DNA of 64,000 nucleotides from Omphiscola glabra (Eukaryota > Mollusca > Gastropoda > Lymnaeidae). Position numbers and translations under genes: made by a program. Where the stretch lies: NCBI GenBank assembly GCA_964017045.1, contig OZ024809.1:28682618-28746617 (forward strand), given 5' to 3'. Under the pieces are notes generated by a model. That model had not been told where the DNA came from, searched no databases, and was given only the letters and a program-made list of their open reading frames with translations. This document shows, one piece after another, positions 12,353 through 24,159 of the stretch; within the stretch, counting starts at the first letter, position 1, and the number at the start of each line of letters is the position of its first letter.

Positions 12353-12660
12353 AACTACATACAAAAATATCAATCACGATATACACTAGTTGACAGAACT
12401 ACATACAACAACACTTATCTTGCCATAGATTATTTCATAGCATTTCATACACTACTAGTCATGACAATAGTTCTACATACAAAAATACCAGTCACGACAT
12501 AGACTCGTTCACGAACCCACATACCTCAGTACTAATCTTGACAAAAATGTTTCATAGCACTACATGCAACAATAATTATCATGACAGTTGAGTTCATAGC
12601 ACTACATACAACACTACCAGAAATGACATAGATTTTTCATAGCACTACTATGAGACATGC
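12353..12660 (+). repeat. Degenerate continuation of the 44-bp satellite
   Basis: Diverged units with ACTACATACAACAA, ATCATGACAT and AGATT(T)TTTCATAG elements persist beyond the GC-rich insertion. Confidence 0.7.
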
Positions 12661-13011
12661 CGCACATTTCATAAACGATATGATACATTAGGAAACATTA
12701 ATATGGGAGGAAAATCCATTTAATATTAAGTTTTAAGTCATACTAACTTCCGCACCTATTGGAACAGTCAAGAAAATATGCACACATTTATCTAACCTTT
12801 GCCTTGCACTTGATCCACTGTGTCCGTGTCGATAGTTCTTTTATTCTGTTTGAAAGATTGATCGATGTTGTCTAGAGAGCTAAGATTATGAAACACTTCT
12901 ATATCTTTTGGTTGAATGTGTTTGGTAAGGACGTCCATAGTTTAATTTAAAAAGAAGAGCTTCATATTAGTTAATTACTATTTTATTTAAAACTTTGGTA
13001 AATTCAGACTA

Positions 13012-13425
13012 TTGGTGCCGCGATGTCTCACACGGCCGCCATCTTGGTTGCCGTAGAAAAAAATAACTCACGTTCGATAAAATTAAGAATAAACGTTAAA
13101 AATGAATGAAAAAATGTCCTAAATGTATTCCTAAACCTAACATGAACCCTAAATCTATCCGTAAAGCTAAACTGAACCCTAAATGTATCCCTAACCAGGA
13201 TTAAGACCCTCTCCCGAACCAGGGTTTTGACCCTCTCCCTAACCAGCGTTTTTACCTTCTCCCTTACCTGGGTTTTGACCCTTACCTTAAACTGGGTTTT
13301 TACCCTCTCCCTTACCTGGGTTTTGACCCTTACCTTAAACAGGGTTTTACCGTCTCCCTTACTTGGGTTTTGACCCTATCGGAACCAGGGTTTTGACCCT
13401 CTCCCTAACCTGGGTTTTGAGCCTG
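13012..13425 (+). repeat. CCCTAA/GGGTTTTGACCCT minisatellite grown from a MITE
   Basis: 13012-13150 matches the interior of the MITE at 54058-54232 (GGCCGCCA, AAAATTAAGAATAAA, ATGTCCTAAAT, CCTAAACCTAAC). It then grades into about nine copies of CCAGGGTTTTGACCCTCTCC-type units of 25-26 bp. It superficially resembles telomere repeat but is not a regular TTAGGG array. Confidence 0.75.
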
Positions 13426-13857
13426 AAAACTAGGAAAATGAACAAAAACAAATAAAAATGACCAAAATAGCTATAGAACAAAGACATAATGAAAACACAA
13501 CTTAAATTTTCATGGAAAAACCTTTCACACATTTTATTTCAGGTTCCACCGAAAAGAACATCAAGAAAATGAATATAACACTATGTGGTCATGCTAACAC
13601 ATTTTCCAAAATGGTGGAGCACCTAAAACTATAAAAAATGAGCCGAGCAATGAAATGTTAAACTTATATTTAATCGCCCAATCAAAATTAAATGAAAAAA
13701 AAAAATTGCCATTGTAATTTAAGGAAAATGTAACTCTAGTTACAACAATAAGGGCAGTGAATCCAAAACACAAACTTGAGGCACCAGTAGTCTGAATTAG
13801 CCTAAACTTTGCTGCTCCCTGAAGTTTGCATTGTGGAAGAACGTAACTGAAATGTCG

Positions 13858-14012
13858 AAAAAGGACTTGATGACATTTGAAAAAGGAATGGATGACATTT
13901 GAAAAAGGACTGGATGACATTTGAAAAAGGACTGGATGACATTTGAAAAAGGACTGGATGACATTTGAAAAAGGCTGGATGACATTTGAAAAAGGGCTGG
14001 ATGACATTTGTT
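13858..14012 (+). repeat. Minisatellite, 22-bp unit
   Basis: About seven copies of GATGACATTTGAAAAAGGAC plus TG. Minus-strand frames here (FQMSSSPFSNVI...) are repeat translation. Confidence 0.95.
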
Positions 14013-15177
14013 GACAAAGAATTGACCGATTGTTTTTATCAGTGGAATGTTCAACAGATTCACGGCAGGGAATAACTAGTGAGATCGTTCATGAACTTGT
14101 CGGTATACAATGGTAAGGCAGACACACGGGCGCCCGCACTATAGGTCAAGTTGGGTCACAGGATCCACCCTGCAAGAGAATGAATTAATACTCATTTTTT
14201 TTTACCTTTGCACTTAGTCTCCATGATTATAAAATAGTTTATACAAAAATAAATAGTATTTGTTTGCATATTTCACAAATGACAAAAAGAAGTCATTTAA
14301 AGCAGATGAGCTATAGCCATGTTGTAACTTAACAACTGTGTTCACAATCACATCAACGCCACTTACAAGAGAGGACAAGCAAATCGAAGAACAAACTAAT
14401 TATAGTGACATGTCCAATTGACACTTGCAGGAGTTCTCAGAGCTGCGATCCATTACTATCGGCATCACCCAAATGTGACACTGAAATATCAACATATAAA
14501 TTTGTTTGTTGTGATATGGTAAGAAATGATGTTGATTTGGGTCGATGCATTCAATCACCATCTCAACAGTCGGATATTTGAAAATATAATGCACTCACAA
14601 ACCCATAACAACGATAAGCAAGGTAAAATTATACGTCTGGCAAAAAACGTTGTTTTCGGTATGCATGTCTTGATCAGTTTTCTCCATGGCTTGTCTGTTA
14701 TAGTCGTCTTATGATCTAGTATGTCTATTTTGTATTGTTTTCCCGCAACTCATTCATCGCGGGTACCGATGCGCATCTACAGCAAGATCTTTCACCATCT
14801 AAATGCAATGGCTTTCCTCAAGATGCTCGTATTGATGGGGAAAGTGAGTGGCACAATGGTGCTCAGCAGGCGGCAACTACCATTAAAACATTTTTTTTAA
14901 AGGATAAATAGGAATGCATACCGACATATCATGAGTCACATAGGCAAATTATTTTAGAAAACTGAAATAAGCTTTTGCCGATATTTTCAACCATCATTTT
15001 CTTCGGGACACATGACATCACACTTCGTGGTAAAAATAGTGATTTTTGGAAATGTTATGATATTTTTTTTTAGTTTAGAGTGGAGACAGGCGATAAAGAC
15101 CCGGAGACACATTTACATACGTCTGTTGGTAATGTTCGTTATACTTCATAATTGATTCAAAATCAACTGATAGAGAT
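14013..15177. other. Gene-poor stretch upstream of the candidate small protein
   Basis: No strong gene is visible. A short open segment from the ATG at 14769 ends at a GTGAGT donor-like site, with a hydrophobic MAFLKMLVLMG stretch, but it has no phase-compatible partner exon. Confidence 0.35.
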
Positions 15178-15509
15178 ATGGGAAATTGTTGTATCAGTAA
15201 ACAAGTCTATAGGATTCTAAATATTATTGATGAAAAAGTGATATATCTGGAAAAAAACATGTGTTGGTGGTACGTTTAGTAGATAACATACATAGTCAAT
15301 TGAAAACTCGTAAAGAATTTATCGGATTCCAACAACTGAAGCAAATGATAGCATCTGCGAATGGAGATGATATTATGAATCCGTGCAATCAAGGGAGTCT
15401 GGACATGACAAAATTATTGGGACAAGGACATGACGACTATTCCGAAATGGCAGGAAAGGAAGGCGATGTTCAGACTAAGATACGCAACTTGTTAGCAGAC
15501 AACAACTAG
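15178..15509 (+). CDS. Candidate small MGNCC-type protein, interrupted at an A7 run
   Basis: An ATG at 15178 opens MGNCCISKQVYRILNIIDEK and runs to a run of seven A at about 15251-15257, where this frame soon stops. The neighbouring frame carries on open from the same point for about 80 residues (RLVDNIHSQLKTRKEF, QQLKQMIASANGDD, ending IRNLLADNN). One base of slippage in the A run would join them into about 110 residues. MGNCC is the classic context for N-terminal myristoylation at Gly2 plus palmitoylation of the cysteines, so a membrane-anchored protein is conceivable. I do not recognise a family. It lies about 380 bp upstream of the Ig exons. It may be a pseudogene, a sequencing error or chance. 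Confidence 0.35.
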
Positions 15510-15544
15510 GAAGACAATTAAAATTATGTCGACGGGCAACGGCT

Positions 15545-15770
15545 AGGTAGTTATTTCATGAATTTGAAGGCAATGGCTATAAAGAAAGGTCATTAGTTTG
15601 TCTGAAGACAGTAGATAGGTAGTCAGTTCATCACTGTGTATGCAGACAGTAGCTAGGAATAACGTTCATCAGTTTGTCTGCAGACAGTAGCTAGAAAAAC
15701 AGTTCATCAGTGTGACTTCAGACAGTAGCTAGGAAGACAGTTCATCAGTGTGTCTGCAGATAATGGCTAT
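15545..15770 (+). repeat. Short tandem repeat, about 38-bp unit
   Basis: About five copies of CAGACAGTAGCTAGGAA plus ACAGTTCATCAGTGTGTCTG. The same repeat, shorter, precedes the pseudogene copy at 9239-9350. Confidence 0.85.
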
Positions 15771-15888
15771 CATAAAACTAATACCTTTGCAGTTACGCTA
15801 AAGAAAACTACCAAGAGTAATATATCACAACCCTTCAACTCCCAGCCCCAAGCAAATCTAACTCATGTCATTATCAATTGTTCCCTAG

Positions 15889-18800
15889 TCTTTGGTGGTC
15901 AAAGTGTTGTGGACAAGACTACAGTCGAAGAAGGGCAAACGTTCACTATTACATGCGATCACCTTCATGTAAACGGAACCATTCCGAGTTGCGACTTTGC
16001 TTTCTTAGACGTGTATAAAGTGACTGGTCCTCAAAGCATCACAAAGTTCATTTCGCTTCCAGACGAGCTAGTAAAAGACGTAAGATTATTTTGTTAATTT
16101 CTTACTATCTGCCTGATTACAAATTACTTGCACGTCATGATTCTCATTTAATGATTAAGTTAAAAAAAAGTGTCGGAATAAATATTTGAAAAACGAAAAA
16201 GCAAGCTATTGCTTATATATCACCCACATTTTATCGTTTAACAACTCATCCCCCCCCCCCATATAACAAAGAATTAAACATACTTCACAGTGTAATAGAT
16301 AGCACATTCATTTCACTATGTAATACATCAGACACGTAACAAAACATCAAGTATCAAGTATTCTAAAAAAAAATATTTTTTTTTTTTACATGAAGATTCC
16401 TGAAGGCTGGACGAAAGATTGCACAAACCCAAAGCAAATATCAGACGCCAAACAGTTTCAGTGCAAACTAGTCGTCAAAGAAGCAAAGATTTCCGACAGT
16501 GGCCACTATGAATGTGCAATTGGCGTTAGTTGCAGTGACGGTCCTAGCATTAACCATGTTGGCTTTTCCGACGTTGTCGTCACAAAAGGTGATGTACGAA
16601 AAGACACTCTGTTCTAGACACTTTATTTAGCTTTGACTTGATTGTATTTTGTGTGTTTGACCTGAGGCGTAGTTTTAACATGGGGAAGTGGATATCTTTG
16701 TTCTGATACGTAGCATAACTTCCAAATAACGAAACAAAAAAATCCCGCTAGAGCAAACACGTATTAACGTACGTATGTACTGCGTGATAAGGAGTTGGTA
16801 TGATCAGTTGTCATATGTCACATGGAGATTGGAGACATAATGAGAGTAGTTATGATACCCTTAATCGAGACATAACAGAGACATAATCAGAGACATAATG
16901 AGAGACTTATGAGAGACTTAATCGAGACATAACAGAGACTTAATTAGAGACATAGTGGAATATTTAATGAGAGACATAATGAGAGACATAATAAGAGACA
17001 TAATGAGAGACTTTATGAGATACTTAATCGAGACGTAACAGAGACATAATCAGAAACATAATCAGAGACATAATGGGAGATATACTGATATATATAATGG
17101 GTGACATATTTCAAAGGTTGGTTGTTAAAAATAATGTTACTGGAATTTACTTTAATACAAACAGAAACATAAGCGGTTGCACACATTTGGTTTAAAACTT
17201 ACACCAACTCGACATATGTCATCTAAGACACGTCTCTAATCCTGTAACTCTTCCTTAATTGGCTGGTAGAACAAAGTAAAATGTTGGTCGTCAGCCATAT
17301 TGCTAGTCCTGAAAAACCTTACTGATTGGCTGTTAGAACGAATGGAAGTGATGATCGTCCGCCATATTGCTAATCCTTTAAAACTTCACTGATTGGCTGG
17401 TAGAACCAAGTGAAGTGATGTTCGTCCGCCATATTGCTTATCTTGTAAAACTTTGCTGATTGCCTGGTAGAACACAGTGAAGTGATGGTCGTCAGCCATA
17501 TTGCCTGTGAAAAAGTCATTGAAGGCTGGTAGCACAAAGCGACACAAACATGCCTCAACATTTATCTTCCAACCTTTTTATTTTTTGCAATTTCAAGTAA
17601 AAAAATGATACTAGTCACATTAATACAAGATAAAGACAGCACAATAATATTTTCTTTGTTACATACGACCATGGTTTCTTTCAGGCATATCTCTGGGGGG
17701 GGGGGTTTGGGGTTGGGGGCAGTGACCCCCTATTGAAGGTTTTGGAGACATGACACTGTTTATCCTGCGTAATGTTGTGGAGGTGTTCAGTACACCTGTC
17801 AGAGAGTCGGCGTCCTTTTTCCCCAATGTACGACATCTGGCAGCGGGTGCAAGCAATAGCGTAGACAACGTCGCGGCTTGTGAAAAGGAAACCGTCGCGT
17901 CAATTCGGAGCACAAGCTTATCTTGACCTTTGGCACAGTGTCCCCACATGGTATGAACGTCATGTCTCTATTCACTGTTTGAACCTAGCTCCGCCCATCC
18001 ACGTCACTACCTATCGCACTGGACTTGCTTCTCCTCTCTTCTTTCCCGCTTCCCTATTTAAACTTTCTCCCACTGACTTTCAGTCACAAGTTATTTGCTG
18101 CCCTCATGGATACTACTTGTCAGCAAAGTGCTATTTAAAAAAAAAATATATATCTTTTAAATATTATTCTTTAAAACTGAAGAAAACAAAATGCATGTCT
18201 TCAGTAATCAAAAAGATATGACAGCTTTAGTATTTTTAGGTCATCAGTAAAATTACTGACGGTTAAAAACGATGTTGACAATGTCATGTTTCTGCTGCAG
18301 CAATATGAATGATTATAACAGAATGGTTACTTACAGTAGAGATGTAGTTATTTTTCAGTTGTTAAATTATTTATCTCCACTTACATTGTCTTCTAATAAT
18401 AATGAACACATTGCTCTGCCTTCTTTCTTTCTTTCTTTTATTTTTTTTTTTAAATAATTAAAAATCACATTTAAAAAAAAAAAAATCCGTTATGTTAACA
18501 TCGCTTTTGTTCATGTCTCGCAAAATATTCGAATGGCTAATTGACCCACTTCCCGTCAACCTTTCTCACCCCCCCCCCCACCAAAAAAAAATAAAAAAAT
18601 AAGTTTCACCTGACATTAATATCATGAAATAACACTTCCAAATTACTGCGCTACATGAACTTCTTTTTAAAAAAAACTTTTGTAAGTACGTTTTTGGTGC
18701 TTAATATTTCTTTCGTTTTTCTGGAATAGTTGCTGAAATAGTTGCTGAAATAAATCTGCGGTGTAAAAGCGAGTGGGACATTAGAATATTAGTTAATTAA

Positions 18801-19858
18801 ACTGTTCATGTATGATCCTTGTTGGGGGGGGGGGGGGCTTATAAAGTGCGTTATTAGTATGAATGTTCTGTCAAATTTTTAGCTCTAACCCCTTATGGCT
18901 CGGTATTAAATTTGATTAAGGATTTAATTTAAAAAACCTGAATTCTTAAGGTTTGTTTAATTTACAATTTATTCTTTATTATGCATTGTCCTTTTTGAGA
19001 TACCATGATTTTGGGGAAAGGGGGAGGGTTCCAATTGGCGCTACATGTATCCACCAATGCAAATGTCTTATGGGGAATACACCAAAGGAGTGTCTTTGAG
19101 CGAAGCGATCTCAGTATAGTCACTAAGTATACAGGACAATCATTTCAACTATATACACCAGCAAGGCATTGACAGTGTACAAACATGCTCTTGACAACTA
19201 AACCCTCTCCATGTAAGCAGCTTACGAAGATTCTTAGCGTACGGTAGCAGGACAAATTCATTGATTCCCAAGTCTTACAAAACGCTGGTTTTATCAGAAC
19301 CCCACGTTCTTAAACAAAGGACAAGCCAGATGGGAAGGACATATTCCGAGAATACCAGACAGCAAACTACGTCAACAAATGACAGTCTAGACGGCATACT
19401 ATGTCAACAAAAGACAGTCCAGACAGCAGACTACGTCAACAACAGACAGTCAAGACGGCAGACCTGTGTGACTTGTAAGACAGACCTTGTTGTGCCAGGT
19501 TTTACATCAATTTTGGCAACATAGCCTTGAATATTGCCCCATGTCCCCCTTCTGTTTAACTCTTATTTTACTAAGGAATTCGTTTTGAGCATCCTCTACA
19601 TGTTGACTGACATTTCTACAATCTATGCCAACCTTAACGGTCAAAAGCAATTATCTTCCATTCCCCGCAAAATGCCGAGTTACGATGTTATGTTATAAAT
19701 AAATAATGTTGTGATATATTCAAAAAATGTTTTCATTTTAAAGTAAAATAAAAAAAGTTTTAATTTCAGAAAACACTAAGTCAGAAGCGACCCGAATTTT
19801 CGACAAGAAGACCACCATTGGATTGTCTCTCATGATGATGTCTGCAACTCAACGATAA
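15889..19858 (+). CDS. Ig-domain protein gene (partial 5'), exons 15889-16079, 16396-16588 and 19770-19858
   Basis: Exon 1 follows a TTCCCTAG acceptor and encodes QSVVDKTTVEEGQTFTITC, the first Ig strand and cysteine, ending at GAC/GTAAGA. Exon 2 follows a poly-T tract and encodes PEGWTKDC, then the V-type signature KISDSGHYECAIG, ending at AAAG/GTGATG. Exon 1 enters in phase 1 and exon 2 leaves in phase 1, the usual symmetric cassette for Ig domains. An in-phase exon at 19770 after TTTTAATTTCAG adds NTKSEATRIFDKKTTIG and stops at 19856-19858; AATAAA signals follow at 20012 and 20036. The signal-peptide exon was not found. Single-V-type Ig domains in snails occur in secreted fibrinogen- or C-type-lectin-related proteins, but no lectin domain is visible, so the function is open. 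The last exon is the least certain part. Confidence 0.6.
16645..16720 (+). repeat. Single unit of the 41-bp satellite family
   Basis: GACCTGAGGCGTAGTTTTAA, CATGGGGAAGTGGATATCTT and TGTTCTGATACGTAG correspond to about one and a half units of the array at 9991-11180. Confidence 0.7.
16841..17110 (+). repeat. GAGACATAAT-type tandem repeat
   Basis: About 18 short units built on GAGACATAATGA and GAGACTTAATC, with irregular spacing. It lies in the putative intron before the last Ig exon. Confidence 0.88.
17246..17545 (+). repeat. Tandem repeat, about 66-bp unit, 4 copies
   Basis: Each unit holds CTGATTGGCTGGTAGAAC, AAGTGAAGTGATGGTCGTC and GCCATATTGCTAATCCTG with about 10-15% divergence. Confidence 0.9.
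17720..17960 (-). mobile_element. Penelope-like element relic, GIY-YIG endonuclease segment
   Basis: The minus strand reads RDVVYAIACTRCQMSYIG followed by EKGRRLSDRCTEHLHNI and HVSKTFN. This matches the GIY-YIG pattern of Penelope-like retroelements: VVY.I.C..C...YIGETGR.L..R..EH, with the catalytic Arg and Glu present. Upstream of VVY the frame contains stops, and after KTFN it degenerates into G/C-rich sequence, so only a piece of the C-terminal endonuclease survives. It is not a functional element. The companion reverse transcriptase is not in the window. Confidence 0.65.
17961..19260. other. Gene-free AT-rich stretch
   Basis: Simple homopolymer and pyrimidine-rich runs only (for example near 18420-18480, 18570 and 18825). 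No exon or element recognised. Confidence 0.4.
19355..19470 (+). repeat. Short tandem repeat, about 30-bp unit
   Basis: About four copies of GACAGTCCAGACAGCAGAC plus TACGTCAACAA. Confidence 0.85.
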
Positions 19859-20011
19859 TGGCACAATAATCTTCTTAGTGGCTGAACAAAAATGTATTTT
19901 AACATCGTATTCTTATTCAAATATAATTTATTTATTTTTTTTACCAGTAACTTTAACTGATTTAATCTTGACTGAAAAGATAAAAGTAACAACACGATCA
20001 ACAACAAAATT

Positions 20012-20041
20012 AATAAAGAATGCATTTAAGGCTTAAATAAA
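20012..20041 (+). terminator. Two polyadenylation signals
   Basis: AATAAA at 20012-20017 and at 20036-20041, about 155-180 nt after the stop of the proposed last Ig exon. This supports that exon being terminal. Confidence 0.5.
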
Positions 20042-20449
20042 GATAATTTTATTGACAGCAAATGAAATATTCTTCATATTTATTATGTCTCTGAATCAAT
20101 TTGCTTATTATTCTTCATTTACGTATTTCAGTTTATGTCGATGTCACATTAAAATATTCGAGGAGCCATGAGACTTAACATCTCAATTCGGGAGACAAAA
20201 AGTTCCTCGCTCAAAACTGTGTAAACTTGGTTTCATATAACTGCCTCGATACGTTCCTTATGTGTTTGTCCTATAGTCCCGTTAAGCTTCGTATTTGTGC
20301 ACGGTGTTGACATTTGCTGGGTACGCTAAAAGTCTAATAAAACGTAAAAACAAGAACTGCTACGAGAACATTACAAGGAATATCAAAATCTGGATTGAAT
20401 TGTCAAAATGTATGCCACCTTACCCTCAAACTAAATCAATGCCATGACA

Positions 20450-21640
20450 GAGACTTATTTGGAGTGTGTGACGGCATAGATTTGTAAGCAATGTGTGATG
20501 GCAGATATTTAGTTGACGTGTGTGATGGCTGTTAGGTGGGGTGGCAGATAGTTAGTTGACGTTTGTGATGGCTGTTAGGTGGGGTGGCAGATAGTTAGTT
20601 GACGTTTGTGATGGCTGTTAGGTGGGGTGGCAGATAGTTAGTTGACGTTTGTGATGGCTGTTAGGTGGGGTGGCAGATAGTTAGTTGACGTTTGTGATGG
20701 CTGTTAGGTGGGGTGGCAGATAGTTAGTTGACGTTTGTGATGGCTGTTAGGTGGGGTGGCAGATAGTTAGTTGACGTGTGTGATGGCTGTTAGGTGGGGT
20801 GGCAGATAGTTAGTTGACGTTTGTGATGGCTGTTAGGTGGGGTGGCAGATAGTTAGTTGACGTTTGTGATGGCTGTTAGGTGGGGTGGCAGATAGTTAGT
20901 TGACGTTTGTGATGGCTGTTAGGTGGGGTGGCAGATAGTTAGTTGACGTTTGTGATGGCTGTTAGGTGGGGTGGCAGATAGTTAGTTGACGTTTGTGATG
21001 GCTGTTAGGTGGGGTGGCAGATAGTTAGTTGACGTTTGTGATGGCTGTTAGGTGGGGTGGCAGATAGTTAGTTGACGTTTGTGATGGCTGTTAGGTGGGG
21101 TGGCAGATATTTAGTTGACGTGTGTGATGGCTGTTAGGTGGGGTGGCAGATAGTTAGTTGACGTTTGTGATGGCTGTTAGGTGGGGTGGCAGATAGTTAG
21201 TTGACGTTTGTGATGGCTGTTAGGTGGGGTGGCAGATAGTTAGTTGACGTTTGTGATGGCTGTTAGGTGGGGTGGCAGATAGTTAGTTGACGTTTGTGAT
21301 GGCTGTTAGGTGGGGTGGCAGATAGTTAGTTGACGTTTGTGATGGCTGTTAGGTGGGGTGGCAGATAGTTAGTTGACGTTTGTGATGGCTGTTAGGTGGG
21401 GTGGCAGATAGTTAGTTGACGTTTGTGATGGCTGTTAGGTAATAGGGGGGGGGTGATGTGGCAGATAGTTAGTTGACGTTTGTGATGGCTGTTAGGTAAT
21501 AGGGGGGTGAGATGGCAGATAGTTAGTTGGAGGGCATGATGGCTGTTAGGTAATAGGAGGGTGGGGTGGCAGATAGTTAGTTGAGGGCATGATGGCTGGG
21601 AAGTAATAGGAGGGTGAGGTGGCAGTTATTTGGTTGGAGC
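20450..21640 (+). repeat. Minisatellite, 43-bp unit, about 27 copies
   Basis: Almost identical copies of GGCAGATAGTTAGTTGACGT plus TTGTGATGGCTGTTAGGTGG. Rare GACGTGTGTG variants sit at 20515, 20773 and 21117, separated by exact multiples of 43. The right end (21440-21640) is diverged. Confidence 0.97.
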
Positions 21641-21729
21641 GTGTGGGAGCAGATGCGTAGTTGGAGATTCTGGTGTTTTTGCTGGGACTTGTGGTAGAGG
21701 TTAGGTTGAAAGTTTTGGTTCGTGTTCGG

Positions 21730-21897
21730 TTAATTAAAGTGTTGTTCGTGTTGGTCAGCCATATCCGGTATGGGGAAGTTGACTTCCGGTTGCATGTCCA
21801 ATTCAAATAGAGATGAGTTTTCAAAATCATGGCCCGTCGGGGAAACTTCTTCATGACGTTCATCCTCGGTGGTTGCGTCCATTCGGGGACAACATCT
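21730..21897 (-). CDS. Candidate terminal exon of an unidentified gene
   Basis: After CTAACACTATTTTTTGTG...GAG, an acceptor-like stretch with a branch-point-like CTAAC, the minus strand encodes RCCPRMDATTEDERHEEV, then GHDFENSSLFELDMQPEV, and ends DMADQHEQHFN with TAA at 21732-21730. The acidic, non-repetitive composition looks coding, perhaps a cytoplasmic tail. No family is recognised and no partner exon was found. It directly abuts the 43-bp array. Confidence 0.3.
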   Translation of the reverse strand, partial: RCCPRMDATTEDERHEEVSPTGHDFENSSLFELDMQPEVNFPIPDMADQHEQHFN

Positions 21898-22284
21898 CTC
21901 GTGTACACAAAAAATAGTGTTAGACATAAACTATAAATGCATTTTTTTATGCTTCTAAAATAACGTTCTATTTTCGAGCTGAGTAATTATAAAAAGCATA
22001 TTTTTGAATTTCCTAGCATCTCATTACAAAATTCAAGACAGATCAATATTTTTTTTTATTTTTTTTTCGCCATTGGTAAGTTGATGTAAGTTAAATTTAT
22101 TTTACATTAATTAACTCCAAAACTTGAGCTCTTGTAACTAAAGAAAAATAAACTGTATTAGTTTATCAGAACCTATTTAAAAATTGAACTTACGTTTGGG
22201 AATTGATGTGTATGCCTAGAAGAAAATTGAGGAAAAAATATTTAAAAGCTACAACTTTATATAATCTAGACAAACATCTTTTGC

Positions 22285-22810
22285 CAGAACTTAGTCAATC
22301 ATCCCTTGACACAACTTAGTCAATCATCCCTTGCCACTACTGAGTCAAGCATCCCTTGCCACAACTTAGACAATCATCCCTTGCCACAACTTAGTCAATC
22401 ATCCCTCATACAACCTAGTTAATCATCCCTCGCCCCAACTTAGTCAATCATCCCTTGCCACAACTTAGTCAATCATGCCTTGCCACAACTTAGTCAATCA
22501 TGCCGTGCCACAACTTAGTTAATCATTCCTTTATACAATCTAGACAACCATCCCTCGCCACAACTTAGACAATCATCCCTCACCCCAACTTAGTCAATCC
22601 TCCCTCATACAACCTATTTAATCATCTCTCGCCCCAACTTAGTCAATCATCCCTTGCCACAACTTAGTCAATCATGCCTCGCCCCAACTTAGTCAATCAT
22701 GACTTGCCACAACCTAGTTAATCATTCCTTTATACAATCTAGACAACCATCCCTGGCCCCAACCATAACGTAGACAATCCTACCTCGCTACAACTACAAC
22801 CTATTTAACC
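22285..22810 (+). repeat. Minisatellite, about 24-25-bp unit
   Basis: About 20 diverged copies of CTTGCCACAACTTAGTCAAT plus CATCC, including CTCATACAACCTAGTTAAT variants. Confidence 0.92.
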
Positions 22811-24159
22811 ATAAATTAATGCCTGCATTAAAGCATTTTAAAAAGCTTTTGTTCAGAATTGTGCGCTATTCATCTTTATTATTAAACTAGATTAATAATC
22901 AACGGTCTTTGCGATAATTTCTACCTACTATTGTAAAACTCATCAAAATGTCTAACTTTAAAACGAAGTATCTATGCAATGAAATTTAAGTTTCTAAACA
23001 TTATTACATTTTGAAAAATATGTATCTGGTATATATTTTACGCCTATCCAAACCAACATAAAGTATATTTAAAGGTTAAGTTTTTATTACATTATACATT
23101 AAATAAAAGTATATTTTTTTAATTAATAAAAGTAATTTTTTTTTAATGTTGAAATACAAAGCTAAAATGTGTGTCTGTTTTTTTTAACAATTTAAGGGGA
23201 GGTGTGGATGATAAATCTAAAATTTGTGTTAGGATTCATGTAGGATTATTTTAAAACCTACACCTTATTTGGTATTTTAAAGGAGGTACAAAACAGGTTT
23301 AAAAAATCCATTGGTTGCCTTTGTAACCCATGAAAACCACCGTCATTTTTAAAAAAAAGAGTTTTTCAAAACACGACGGCTTTTACAAATATTAAGTTAA
23401 TGCCATCATATTTTAAACATAGATTATTTAACCTATAATAAAACGTTGTATATCAGGTCTTTTTGATGTAATGACTAGTTATAAATCAACAGTGTTACAA
23501 ATAGTTACCCCATATTTAGGGCAAACCATAGAGGTGTGGGTGAATTCTATTTTACATATGTTCTTTTCTAAGATAGTAATTTTAATTGAAGGTTATTCAA
23601 ATGTTCACTATTGGTCACACAACTTACTGTGAAAATTTGGTTAGGTTTGGATAATAAATAAGTTATAGGGATATTGGCGACCAAAATGCTTGAAAACGAG
23701 AAAACTGAAATAACGAAGAAAAACGACAAAAAAAAAAAATGAAAATATCAATGAAAAATAAGAACTTTTGTAAGAATAAATACAAAATGGATGCTTATCA
23801 ATCACTTGTGAACGTTTCCTTCCAGCGAAGAGGGAAACAAACGGAAACTCTTGAATTTCTCATAGGGTTCAATCTGGGTACAAAGTTCAGCGAGTAAGCA
23901 AAGGAAATTGTAAATGTTATGTTATTTATTTTCGCTTCAGTCACCATTCAAAATAAAGATGTGGGAGTCTACAAATGATCATTTACACACGTTTTATCAA
24001 CGAGTTATTTTAAGATCCAGGTCAGCTACCCTACATTTTTGGAAAGGTGCAGGAAAACGTTTTCTGATATTTATATATGTTGTTAATATATGTTGTTCAT
24101 ATTATATATTTTGTATATATTTTGTTCACACATGTCTATTTGTTGTTCATATTTATCTA
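22811..24159. other. Gene-free AT-rich stretch
   Basis: No gene supported. The plus-strand frame at 23914-24291 runs into the SINE that starts at 24160 and lacks a recognisable domain. Confidence 0.4.

Noticed and set aside
13594..14063. Minus-strand frames rich in FQMSSSPFSNV
   Set aside because: They are repeat translation of the 22-bp array. No domain or splice support.
14769..14843. Possible signal-peptide exon (MAFLKMLVLMG, donor GTGAGT) for the Ig gene
   Set aside because: It ends in phase 0, while the Ig exon needs a phase-1 donor.
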